A stretch of 64,000 nt of DNA from Polaribacter batillariae (GTDB lineage: Bacteria; Bacteroidota; Bacteroidia; Flavobacteriales; Flavobacteriaceae), in the NCBI RefSeq assembly GCF_017498485.1, contig NZ_CP071795.1, positions 1 through 64,000 of the forward strand. The letters run 5' to 3'. Of the stretch, positions 18,126 to 26,374 are shown in pieces. Below the pieces are notes generated by a model. The model was not told the origin of the DNA. It did not search any database and worked only from the letters and a program-made list of their open reading frames with translations. The stretch's first letter is position 1. Every line of letters begins with the position of its first letter. The position numbers were made by a program, and so were the translations under genes.

Positions 18126-18449
18126 GCTTTTATGATGCATTTTTTTAGAAAAATGCTGCTAGAGATTCTACTCGAAATTAAGCATTCGGATATCTACAAA
18201 GCTTTATTAATTTTTGGATGACATTCACAATAAAACATGGAGACTTTTTATTGGGGTTTCCGTTGTAATTGTCATTCCCTTGAAAACGAGAATCTAAATA
18301 TAAAATTTGGTTTTTACCTACAAATGAAACCATCAAAATACCTCTTCTGCCTTAAGGATGGTTGATTTCAAGAAATTCTTTATCAATTCAAGAAAACATC
18401 TTTTTTTTGAAAAAAAATCAAAGATTTACACCCTTTTTAGGTTTGTAAA

Positions 18450-20225
18450 TTACTCTCTATAAATTTTATCGTACAAATCTTTGTAAATATCTTTTATAAT
18501 TGCGCGTTTCATTTTCATGGTAGGTGTAAGGTGCCCACCATCAATGGACCAAACATCTGGTGTTAATTCGAAACGTTTTATTTGTTCCCACTTTCCAAAA
18601 TGAGCATTGCATTTATCTACTTCTTCTTGGATTCTGTTTTTAACAATCTCTGAACTAATTATTTCTTCATTGGTTTTTCCAATTTTATGCTCTTTTTTAT
18701 CAATCCAATCTTTAATAAATTCGAAATTGGGTTGTATAATTGCTGCAGGCATTTTTTCGCCTTCACCAACAACCATAATTTGTTCTATAAATAAAGATTG
18801 TTTTAGTTCTCCTTCTAGCAATGGCGGAACCACATATTTACCTCCAGAAGTTTTAAACATTTCTTTGGTTCTTCCTGTAATACTTAAAAATCCTTCATCA
18901 TCAAACTGCCCTTTATCGCCTGTATGAAAATAACCGTTTTTTAAAACTTCAGCAGATTTTTTTTCATCTTTATAATAGCCCATCATTACGTTTGGTCCTT
19001 TCACTAAAATTTCTCCGTTTTCGGCAATTTTTACTTCAACATCTTTAATTACTTTACCAACAGTACCTACTTTAAAACCTCTGTTTCTTTGGTCGTTTAC
19101 AGATACAACTGGCGAAGTTTCAGTTAAACCATAACCTTCCATAATTGGCATATTCGCAGCGGCAAAAACTCTGGTTAATCTTGGCTGTAAAGCAGCGCTT
19201 CCAGAAACCATTAATTTTAGTTCGCCACCTAAAGCAGCTTGCCATTTAGAAAAAATAAGCTTTCTTGCCAAACCTAATTGTTTTTCGTACCACCAACCAT
19301 TTTCTCTATTGGGTTTGTATTTTAAACCTAAATTTACAGCCCAAAAGAACAAGCCTTTTTTAATACCAGATAGGGTTTCGCCTTTTAATATAATTTTATC
19401 GTAAATTTTCTCATACAAGCGTGGCACAGCTGTCATAACATTGGGTTTTATTTCCTGTGCATTTTCCGATAGTTTTTCTATAGATTCTGCAAAATAAATA
19501 GAAACTCCACAATATTGATATAAATACAAAATCATGCGTTCGAAAATATGGCAAACTGGTAAAAAACTCAATCCTTTTGAGTTTCCATAATTTAAAGGAA
19601 CTCTTTCTTTAGAGGCTAAAACATTAGAAACAATGTTGTTGTGAGAAAGCATTACCCCTTTGGGTTTTCCTGTTGTACCAGAGGTATAAATTAGTGTTGC
19701 TAAATTTTCTGCTTTTACCTTGTTTTTTCGCGCATCTAATTCTTCTTGGTTGGCAGTGTCTTCTCCTAATTGAAGTACTTCAGTCCAAGATTTTTCGTTG
19801 GCAATATCATCAAAAGTATAAACGGCTTTTAAACTTGTTTTATCTTTAATTTTATTAATTTTTTCTAACACTTCCATATCTGAAACAAAACAATAAATAG
19901 ATTCGGAATGATTTAACACATACTCGTAATCTTCTTTAGAAATGGTTGGGTAAATAGGCACATTTTGCGCGCCTGTTTGTAAAATACCAATGTCGCAAAT
20001 ATTCCATTCTGTTCTATTGGTGGTAGAAATTACTGCAATTTTATCGTTAGGTTGCACACCCAATCGCAATAAACCTCTACTAATTTTATTTGCATTATCG
20101 ATATATTCTTTGGAAGATGTTTTTACCCAACTTCCATTAGATTTAGAGGTAAATGCATCTTTTAAATTATAGGTTTCTAATTGATAATAAGGAAAATCAA
20201 AAAGTCTTTTTATTTCTATTGCCAT
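18450..20225 (-). CDS. Long-chain acyl-CoA synthetase (AMP-forming)
   Basis: The 591-aa enzyme activates fatty acids as CoA thioesters through an acyl-adenylate. It has the ANL-superfamily motifs: YTSGTTGKPKGVMLSH (about residue 180), PIMEGYGLTETSPV (about 345), YFHTGDKGQFDDEGFLSITGRTKEMFKTSGGKYV in the hinge region and PTMKMKRAIIKDIYKDLYDKI at the end. The C-terminal lysine expected in the family is within TMKMKR. Length and layout are normal for FadD-like enzymes of Bacteroidota. It is a single-gene unit preceded by a 271-base gap. Confidence 0.93.
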   Translation of the reverse strand: MAIEIKRLFDFPYYQLETYNLKDAFTSKSNGSWVKTSSKEYIDNANKISRGLLRLGVQPNDKIAVISTTNRTEWNICDIGILQTGAQNVPIYPTISKEDYEYVLNHSESIYCFVSDMEVLEKINKIKDKTSLKAVYTFDDIANEKSWTEVLQLGEDTANQEELDARKNKVKAENLATLIYTSGTTGKPKGVMLSHNNIVSNVLASKERVPLNYGNSKGLSFLPVCHIFERMILYLYQYCGVSIYFAESIEKLSENAQEIKPNVMTAVPRLYEKIYDKIILKGETLSGIKKGLFFWAVNLGLKYKPNRENGWWYEKQLGLARKLIFSKWQAALGGELKLMVSGSAALQPRLTRVFAAANMPIMEGYGLTETSPVVSVNDQRNRGFKVGTVGKVIKDVEVKIAENGEILVKGPNVMMGYYKDEKKSAEVLKNGYFHTGDKGQFDDEGFLSITGRTKEMFKTSGGKYVVPPLLEGELKQSLFIEQIMVVGEGEKMPAAIIQPNFEFIKDWIDKKEHKIGKTNEEIISSEIVKNRIQEEVDKCNAHFGKWEQIKRFELTPDVWSIDGGHLTPTMKMKRAIIKDIYKDLYDKIYRE

Positions 20226-20373
20226 GTGTGTGTATTTGTAATATGCAAAATAGGAAAATTACTGCTATTGAACAAATACTATTTATGACTAACTTTTTGT
20301 GTATAATTTGTAGGTTTTGATGTAGTTTTTTAAAACTTTTTAAATTTTGATGGAAATGGTGTAAAAAGCGAAA

Positions 20374-20401
20374 CTAGCTTTTTCGGATTTGAAAAAGCTA
20401 G
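20374..20401 (-). terminator. Terminator hairpin after the 20497-21291 gene
   Basis: CTAGCTTTTTC and GAAAAAGCTAG form a perfect 11-bp stem with a 6-base loop. On the minus strand it is followed by a T-rich run, and it lies 96 bases past the stop of the upstream gene. Confidence 0.7.
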
Positions 20402-20496
20402 CTGTAATATGGTTTTGATTGGCCCCTAATCCAATCAATTTCCATAATTTAATCAAAAATACATAGTTTTAGTGAATAAAAAACAGGTAGAAATAC

Positions 20497-21291
20497 CTAT
20501 TTTTTATTTATTAAGTATTTTTCGAAACTTTTGCCATTTATTTTGGTGTATTTAGAATCTATGTTATAAGCGACTTCCATTCCTGTAATGTTAAAATCTC
20601 CAGAAACTGTCATGTACTTAATATTTAAGTCTTCTTCGAATTTTGTGTTTACAAAAGAAACTCCATTTTTAAATTCTGTGTATTTAAATGTTGCCGAATC
20701 TTTAAAAACTGAATTCGAAAAACTAACATTTGTATTAAATTTAGTGTACTTAAAGGTCGCTAATTCGTCGAAAACAGTATTTTCGAAGCTTATGCTTTTT
20801 TCGAATTTTGCGTATTTAAAAGTAGTATCGTCATTGAAAATACTTCCAGAAAAGTCGGAATCTCTTTCGAAGCGAGAATATTTAAACATTGCTTTTCTTT
20901 CGAAATTACAGTTTTTAAAAAGAACATCGTCTTCGAAACTTGCAATAAAAGTGTATTCGGAATTTTCATCTGGAAAGTAAGCTAGTACATGGTTTTTAAA
21001 TGTACAATTTTCAAATGAAATGCGAACATCTATCATTTTTTTTATGATGTTAGACGAATTTCCAGAATTCCAACGAAACCAACTTCTTTTTTTCTTTTTT
21101 GGTAATTTTTCCAAGGCTTCTTCCATATAAGTAAAGTCTAAAACCCCCACAATAGTGGCATTTTTAATAGAAATTGATTTGCCGTTTTTAATGTCTTGCA
21201 TAATGCTTGAAGCTGTTACTGTTTTTTGTGCAAAATTTACAGTTGCAAATAAAAATAAACAAATGCTTAAAAGTGTAATTTTATGTTTCAT
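20497..21291 (-). CDS. Exported pentapeptide-like repeat protein
   Basis: The ATG at 21291 is preferred over one 42 bases upstream because a signal peptide (ITLLSICLFLFATVNFAQ) follows it directly. The mature part is built of a repeating 20-residue pattern: TFKYAKFEKSISFENTVFDE, then TFKYTKF...VSFSNSVFKD and TFKYTEF...VSFVNTKFEE. Phenylalanines every five residues would give the four-sided beta-helix of pentapeptide repeats. A basic KKKKR patch precedes it. It is presumably periplasmic or surface-exposed, with no known enzyme activity; a structural or binding role is a guess. Spacing to the kinase gene (21353) is 61 bases, so co-transcription with the regulators is possible. Confidence 0.75.
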   Translation of the reverse strand: MKHKITLLSICLFLFATVNFAQKTVTASSIMQDIKNGKSISIKNATIVGVLDFTYMEEALEKLPKKKKRSWFRWNSGNSSNIIKKMIDVRISFENCTFKNHVLAYFPDENSEYTFIASFEDDVLFKNCNFERKAMFKYSRFERDSDFSGSIFNDDTTFKYAKFEKSISFENTVFDELATFKYTKFNTNVSFSNSVFKDSATFKYTEFKNGVSFVNTKFEEDLNIKYMTVSGDFNITGMEVAYNIDSKYTKINGKSFEKYLINKK

Positions 21292-21352
21292 GGTATTTTT
21301 TAGTTTTAAGTGTTTTATTAAAGGACTACCCAAAACCTAAAATGTGACATTT

Positions 21353-22675
21353 TTATAAAATAAAGGTAATTATAAATGTTGTTTTTCCGTTTTTAGTATT
21401 AAAATGAATGCTTCCTTTGTGTGCTTCTACAATGCTTTTGGTAAGTGTTAAGCCAATGCCAGAGCCATTTTTACGAGTTGTAAAATAGGGTACAAATATG
21501 TTTTCTTTAATTTCCTTAGAAATACCAATTCCGTTATCGGAAATTTCTAAATGCAATCGATTATTTTCTTTTGAAAGTTGAATTTTAATTTCAGGATCGT
21601 TTGTTTCTGCAAGTGCATACAAACAATTAGAAATTATATTGATGAGAATTTGTTCGATTTGATTTTTATCTGCCTTAAGAATATAATTCTCTTTTATATT
21701 AAAAATTAAGTTGATTTTTTTTGCTAAAAAATCTTGTTTATAGAGATCTAAAGTATTTTTAATGGTTTCTGTTAAACTAATTTCTTTTTTATTTGGCAAT
21801 GGCAATTCTGTTAATTTTCGGTAAGTATCTACAAAAGAAGTTAAATGAAGCGAACGTCTTTTAATAATGCTTAAACCTTGCGAAAGTTCGTCTATAGTAT
21901 CTTCGTCTGTGTTTTCTTCTTGAATTAAAGAATGTAAATTTTCTGCCAAACTACGAATAGGAGTAATGGTATTTATAATTTCGTGCGACATTACATTCAT
22001 TAACTTATACCAAGCTTCTTTTTCTTTTTTATCGATTAATTGCTGTATTGTTTCTAAAGAAACCACTAAGTATTCGAACTCATGGGTTTGTGTTACAGCG
22101 GTTTTTAAGAAAAAATTTTCTTTGTTATCGTTTATTTTTAAAGATATTGTATTTCTAATTTCTTTCCAATCTTTAATAAAAGTCGATAATTTGCCTATTT
22201 TAGTTTGTAGTAAATTCCAGTTATAGAATTTAGGGATTTTTAAAAAGTTTGTAAATGCTTTATTAATTTGAAAAACAGAAATCTCTCCATTTGCATTTTT
22301 CCTTAGAATTAAAATTCCAATTCCTAAACTTTCTATAATGTTTGTAAAAATAAGTTGCTCAGATGTTTTAGATAAACTTTGTTTGCGATGTTTTTCTAAT
22401 AATAAAGCGGTTTTATTGTGAAGAGGATTCTTTCTTTTTTTAGCAGAAATCGTACTCGAAAAATCATCGAAAAGCAAACAATCTATCGATTTTTCGATAT
22501 CTGTAAACAATTTTTTTAAATATTCTGTAAATAAAAAAAACTGAAATAAAAGTAGCAGAGAGAGCCCAATTGTATTTACAATAAAGCCTTTTTTAAAACT
22601 AAAAACAATAATTACTCCATTAATTATTAGTAAAATTAATCGAATTGTAATTTGAATATTTTGTGGTTTTCCCAT
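21353..22675 (-). CDS. Membrane sensor histidine kinase (NtrY/NtrB-like)
   Basis: The 440-aa kinase has two N-terminal membrane helices (about 10-26 and 33-50) with almost no periplasmic loop, a PAS-like middle (about 105-205), the phosphoacceptor block VMSHEIINTITPIR (His231) and an ATPase domain with NQIEQILINIISNCLYAL, DNGIGI and GSGIGLTLTKSIVEAHKG. With so little outside the membrane it likely senses something in the membrane or cytoplasm. Its ATG follows the regulator stop with no gap, so the pair forms one operon and this is the expected partner of the regulator encoded at 22676-24046. Confidence 0.93.
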   Translation of the reverse strand: MGKPQNIQITIRLILLIINGVIIVFSFKKGFIVNTIGLSLLLLFQFFLFTEYLKKLFTDIEKSIDCLLFDDFSSTISAKKRKNPLHNKTALLLEKHRKQSLSKTSEQLIFTNIIESLGIGILILRKNANGEISVFQINKAFTNFLKIPKFYNWNLLQTKIGKLSTFIKDWKEIRNTISLKINDNKENFFLKTAVTQTHEFEYLVVSLETIQQLIDKKEKEAWYKLMNVMSHEIINTITPIRSLAENLHSLIQEENTDEDTIDELSQGLSIIKRRSLHLTSFVDTYRKLTELPLPNKKEISLTETIKNTLDLYKQDFLAKKINLIFNIKENYILKADKNQIEQILINIISNCLYALAETNDPEIKIQLSKENNRLHLEISDNGIGISKEIKENIFVPYFTTRKNGSGIGLTLTKSIVEAHKGSIHFNTKNGKTTFIITFIL

Positions 22676-24046
22676 TTATAGTTGATGTTTCTCTAACCTT
22701 CTATACAAAGCAGCTCTTGTGATGCCTAAATCTTTTGCGGCTTTAGAAATATTTCCTTGGTGTTTTTGAATTGCTTGCTGTATTAATGTTTTTTCGATTT
22801 CTTCTAAATTTAAATTGTTCGTTAAATTTACCTCAATTTTTTTTGCTGAAAAATGCAAATCAGCAACTTCGATTGCATCGTTATCTGTAATAATTACAGC
22901 TCTTTCTACAATATGTTCGATCTCTCTTATATTTCCCGGCCAATGGTATTTTTCCATTGCATTTAAAGCATCTGAAGTAAAATTGGTAATTTTTTTTCGA
23001 TATTTATGGGTTAATTTTTTTAAGAAATGAGTTGCTAGTAATTTAATATCGTTGGTTCTTTCACGAAGAGGAGGTAAGTTTAATTCAATGGTATTTATTC
23101 GAAATAATAAATCTTGTCTAAAAGTTTCTTCTTCTACCATTTTATGAATTGGCGCATTTGTAGCGCAAATAATTCTGGCATCGATTTCTGTTTCTTTCCC
23201 TTCTCCTAAACGTGTAATTTTTCGGTTTTGAATTACAGTTAATAATTTAGATTGTAAATGCAATGGTAAATTTCCTATTTCATCTAAAAAAATAGTGCCG
23301 CCTTTTGCCAATTCGAATCTTCCTAAAGTATCTTTATGTGCATCTGTAAAAGCGCCTTTTACATAACCAAACAATTCACTTTCGAATAAGTTTTCGTTTA
23401 AAGAACCCAAATCTACATGAATAAATGGGTAATTTTTTCTGTTAGATTGTAAATGAATTTCTTTAGCAAAAACATATTTTCCTGTTCCGTTTTCGCCTAA
23501 AATTAAAACATTGGCATCTGTTGGTGCTACTTTCTTTACCAATTTCATGGCAGATTGCATTGCTGTAGAATTGCCTATAATATGTTCTGTTTTTTGATGA
23601 AATTCTTTGTCTTGTTGTTCTTGAATGGTTTTTAATTGTGTATTTTTTCTTTTAGAACGAGACAATTCTACACCCGCACTTACAGAGGTGTATAATTTTT
23701 CTGTAGCCCAGGGTTTTAAAATAAAATCGGTGGCACCTTTTTTAATGGCATTTACGGCTAAATTTACGCTTCCAAATGCAGTCATTAAAAGAATGGTTGT
23801 TTCTGGGCTAATTTCTTTAATGTTTTTTAGCCAATACAAACCTTCTTTACCATCTTCGAAACCAATTCTATAATTCATATCTAACAAAACAACATCAATA
23901 GTATTCTTCGTTAAATGCGAATTTATATGCTGTGGATTATTTTCTGTAATTATTTTTGAAAAGTATTTTTTTAAACTAATTCTGGCAGAAAATAGAATAT
24001 CATCATCGTCATCTACAATTAAAATGGTTGCTTCTTTTTTTCTCAT
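22676..24046 (-). CDS. Sigma-54-dependent response regulator
   Basis: The 456-aa protein has a receiver domain (phospho-Asp56 in VVLLDMN, Lys111), an AAA+ sigma-54 interaction domain (Walker A GENGTGKY at about 184-191, and GAFTDA at 231-236 in place of the usual GAFTGA) and a Fis-type helix-turn-helix ending in ISKAAKDLGITRAALYRRLE. It should activate RNA polymerase with sigma-54 after phosphorylation by the adjacent kinase. The divergent export operon has a -24/-12 promoter and phased upstream half-sites in the shared gap, which makes it the likely target. The GAFTDA variant occurs in Bacteroidota regulators to my knowledge. Confidence 0.95.
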   Translation of the reverse strand: MRKKEATILIVDDDDDILFSARISLKKYFSKIITENNPQHINSHLTKNTIDVVLLDMNYRIGFEDGKEGLYWLKNIKEISPETTILLMTAFGSVNLAVNAIKKGATDFILKPWATEKLYTSVSAGVELSRSKRKNTQLKTIQEQQDKEFHQKTEHIIGNSTAMQSAMKLVKKVAPTDANVLILGENGTGKYVFAKEIHLQSNRKNYPFIHVDLGSLNENLFESELFGYVKGAFTDAHKDTLGRFELAKGGTIFLDEIGNLPLHLQSKLLTVIQNRKITRLGEGKETEIDARIICATNAPIHKMVEEETFRQDLLFRINTIELNLPPLRERTNDIKLLATHFLKKLTHKYRKKITNFTSDALNAMEKYHWPGNIREIEHIVERAVIITDNDAIEVADLHFSAKKIEVNLTNNLNLEEIEKTLIQQAIQKHQGNISKAAKDLGITRAALYRRLEKHQL

Positions 24047-24075
24047 CTTACATAATTAGTGTTTTGTTTGAATAT

Positions 24076-24103
24076 GAACAAAAATGTGTTCGTTTTTGAA
24101 CAC
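24076..24103. promoter_or_regulatory. Candidate upstream activator site: three half-sites 11 bp apart
   Basis: GAACA (24076-24080), TGTTC (24087-24091) and GAACA (24098-24102) alternate in orientation with exactly 11-base spacing. The last two extend to a GTGTTC/GAACAC palindrome. The block lies about 60-90 bases upstream of the sigma-54 promoter, a typical enhancer distance, and 30-57 bases from the regulator start. Confidence 0.6.
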
Positions 24104-24163
24104 TGTAAATTGCGGGTTTATTTTTATTTTATTGATAATCAGAATTTTAAAATTTATTTTTCA

Positions 24164-24180
24164 TTGGCATATTTGTGGCA
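24164..24180 (+). promoter_or_regulatory. Sigma-54 -24/-12 promoter
   Basis: TTGGCATATTTGTGGCA carries the invariant GG (24166-24167) and GC (24178-24179) at N10 spacing, and matches TGGCAC-N5-TTGC with two mismatches. It is 28 bases upstream of the HlyD ATG and downstream of the phased half-sites, so it probably drives the export operon. Confidence 0.75.
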
Positions 24181-24207
24181 TCATTATTATCAAACAAAAT
24201 AGAAATT

Positions 24208-25452
24208 ATGGATACACAAATAAAACCTAAACACAAAAAAACAAAAAAAATGCTGTTATGGGGAATTCCAACTGCCATTTTATTGGTAATTGTTTTAATT
24301 AATGCGACTAGAAAAAAACAAGTAAATTTAAAAAGAGATACTCTTAATATTCGTGAAGTTATTAAAGGAGATTTCGAAGATGTTGTTTTATTTAATAGTA
24401 CAGTAGAACCTAAAACGTCTGTATTGGTAAATGTAATTCAAGGTGGGTCTGTTTCAGAAATTTTTGTAGAAAGTGGGCAAACTATTAAAAAAGGTACAGC
24501 ACTTTTAAGAGTTTATAACCCTAATGCAGAGTTGAATTATTTAACGCAAGAAACTGCAATGATAGAGCAAATTAATAATTTGCGAAACTTGCGTGTAAGT
24601 ATTAAAAATCAACAATTAAGTTTAGACCAACAACTGCTAAGTATCGATAACGATTTTAGAAATGCAGACAGGCAATATAAATTAGATTCAACTTTATATA
24701 AAAAAGAGGCAATTGCAAAAAACGATTATCAAAAAACAAAACAAGAATATATTTTTCAAAAAGAAAGAAGTGATGTAATTAAACAAAGTGTTTTTAACGA
24801 GAAAAAAAGTAGAGACAACCAATTGGCTAGAATAAATGCTTCTTTATCGAATATGGAAAAAAGTTTAGAATTGTTATATAAAAACAAAGAGAATTTTGTG
24901 GTAAAAGCGCCTGTAGATGGTTTGCTTTCTTCATTCAACCCTATTTTAGGACAAAGCTATAACCAAGGAGAATCTATTGGAAAAATGGATGTGTTAGATG
25001 GTTATAAATTGGTTGCAAATGTCGATGAATACTACATTTCTAAATTGCATGAAGGTATTTCTGGTACAGTTTCATTAAATGCAAAAAACTACGATGTAAA
25101 ATTGTCGAAAGTGTTTTCGGAAATTGTTGGCGGACAATTTAAATTAGAATTAAATTTTAAACAAGATTCAATTTTAAACGAAGTAAAAAGAGGAATGTCT
25201 TTAAAAACAAAAGTATTTTTATCGGGCAAAACAGAAGCTTTATTATTATCGAAAGGTTTGTTTTATCAAAGTACCAATGGTGCTTGGGTTTTTGTTTTAA
25301 ATGGAGAAAATAAAGCCGTAAAAAGAAACATTAAAATTGGTAGAGAAAATCCTTTTTATTACGAAGTTTTAGAGGGTTTACAAGAAGGAGATAAAGTAAT
25401 TACATCGAGTTACGACGATTTTAAAAATATAGAAGAAATTAATATTCAGTAG
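24208..25452 (+). CDS. HlyD-type periplasmic adaptor (membrane fusion protein)
   Basis: The ATG at 24208 gives a 414-aa protein with a short basic cytoplasmic tail, one membrane anchor (about 16-31), a lipoyl-like half (about 60-95), a long coiled coil (about 105-220), the second lipoyl half (KAPVDGLLSSFNPILGQ) and beta-barrel domains. Such adaptors bridge an inner-membrane transporter to an outer-membrane channel. An upstream frame start at 24175 lies within the sigma-54 promoter and is rejected. ABC ATPase and permease genes follow, so this is a MacA-like component. No TolC-like gene is in the window. Confidence 0.9.
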   Translation: MDTQIKPKHKKTKKMLLWGIPTAILLVIVLINATRKKQVNLKRDTLNIREVIKGDFEDVVLFNSTVEPKTSVLVNVIQGGSVSEIFVESGQTIKKGTALLRVYNPNAELNYLTQETAMIEQINNLRNLRVSIKNQQLSLDQQLLSIDNDFRNADRQYKLDSTLYKKEAIAKNDYQKTKQEYIFQKERSDVIKQSVFNEKKSRDNQLARINASLSNMEKSLELLYKNKENFVVKAPVDGLLSSFNPILGQSYNQGESIGKMDVLDGYKLVANVDEYYISKLHEGISGTVSLNAKNYDVKLSKVFSEIVGGQFKLELNFKQDSILNEVKRGMSLKTKVFLSGKTEALLLSKGLFYQSTNGAWVFVLNGENKAVKRNIKIGRENPFYYEVLEGLQEGDKVITSSYDDFKNIEEINIQ

Positions 25453-25506
25453 GCAGTGGGCAAGTAGGCAGTTGGCAGTGGGCAGTAGGCAGTTGGCAGT
25501 GAGCTG
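25453..25506. repeat. Intergenic GGCAGT repeat array
   Basis: Between the adaptor and ATPase genes the sequence repeats AGGCAGTTGGCAGTGGGCAG-like units at least six times in about 55 bases, with degenerate edges. The reverse complement of the same unit is at 5.05 kb. It has no visible coding role. Confidence 0.7.
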
Positions 25507-25650
25507 TTTGCGGTGGAGAGTTTTAAAAACCTCGTAGGTATAAAACAAAATTAAAATTTCAAGTAAATAAGAACAATTATAAAGATACCAATTTTCAAAG
25601 AAAATATTTTGCGAAAAAACTTTGTGTCTTTACATTTAAAACAAAATAAA

Positions 25651-26352
25651 ATGATAAAAATAACAGATTTAGTAAAAATTTACAGAACAGAAGAAGTAGA
25701 AACAACAGCTTTAAATAAGTTGAGTTTAGAGGTTAAAAAAGGAGAGTTTGTTTCTATAATGGGGGCTTCTGGCTGTGGAAAATCGACACTTTTAAATATT
25801 ATTGGTTTGTTAGATGCACCCAATAATGGAAGCTATCTTTTTGATGGAGCAGAAGTAGCTACTTTCAACGAAAAACAAAGAGCAGGATTAAGAAAAGCCA
25901 ATATTGGTTTTGTGTTTCAAAACTTTAATTTAATTGATGAGTTAACAGTTTATGAAAATGTAGAATTGCCATTAATTTATAACAAAGTAAAAGCATCAGA
26001 AAGAAAAAAACGTGTTACAGAAATTTTAGAAAGAATTGGCATTGCACACAGAGCAAAACATTTTCCATTACAATTATCTGGTGGGCAACAACAAAGAGTG
26101 GCTGTGGCAAGAGCTTTGGTTACCAATCCAAAATTAATTTTAGCAGACGAACCAACAGGAAATTTAGACAGTAAAAGTGGAAACGATGTAATGGAACTGC
26201 TAACAGAATTGCATGCAACTGGCTCAACCATTATTATGGTAACACACTCGTCTTACGATGCTCAGTTTTCATCAAGAATTGTAACGCTAAAAGATGGAGA
26301 AATTATTTCAGAAAAAGCAAACGAGCATAAAGTAGATGTTTTAGTGCAATAA
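25651..26352 (+). CDS. ABC transporter ATP-binding protein (MacB/LolD type)
   Basis: The ATG at 25651 begins MIKITDLVKIYRTEEVETTALN, the usual N-terminus of this branch, so a TTG 42 bases upstream is not needed. The 233-aa ATPase has Walker A GASGCGKST, Q-loop FVFQNFNLID, signature LSGGQQQRVA, Walker B LILADEPTGNLD and the switch His in MVTHSS. It powers the FtsX-type permease encoded next, 22 bases downstream. The family exports lipoproteins, peptides or drugs; the substrate here is unknown. Confidence 0.95.
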   Translation: MIKITDLVKIYRTEEVETTALNKLSLEVKKGEFVSIMGASGCGKSTLLNIIGLLDAPNNGSYLFDGAEVATFNEKQRAGLRKANIGFVFQNFNLIDELTVYENVELPLIYNKVKASERKKRVTEILERIGIAHRAKHFPLQLSGGQQQRVAVARALVTNPKLILADEPTGNLDSKSGNDVMELLTELHATGSTIIMVTHSSYDAQFSSRIVTLKDGEIISEKANEHKVDVLVQ

Positions 26353-26374
26353 ATATCATTAAAAAAGAAAATAT

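Larger units (their letters stand above)
17849..18449. other. 600-base gene-free region upstream of the toxin operon
   Basis: This gap lies between the end of the acyl-CoA ligase gene and the start of the toxin operon, both on the minus strand. It holds two inverted repeats (17953-18032 and 18074-18125). Beyond about 18220 there are relic-looking pieces such as TTGTCATTCCC and GAGAATC, resembling palindromic repeat remnants. A long AT hairpin TTTTTTTTGAAAAAAAA around 18401-18418 may terminate the ligase gene. A 62-codon reading frame at 17960-18148 runs through both hairpins and looks accidental. Confidence 0.55.

Noticed and set aside
17960..18148. 62-codon frame on the plus strand
   Set aside because: It runs straight through both hairpins of the structured region, has no promoter or family features and overlaps no neighbour's context.
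24175..24207. Earlier start for the HlyD gene
   Set aside because: It falls inside the -24/-12 promoter; the start at 24208 gives the usual basic tail and membrane anchor.
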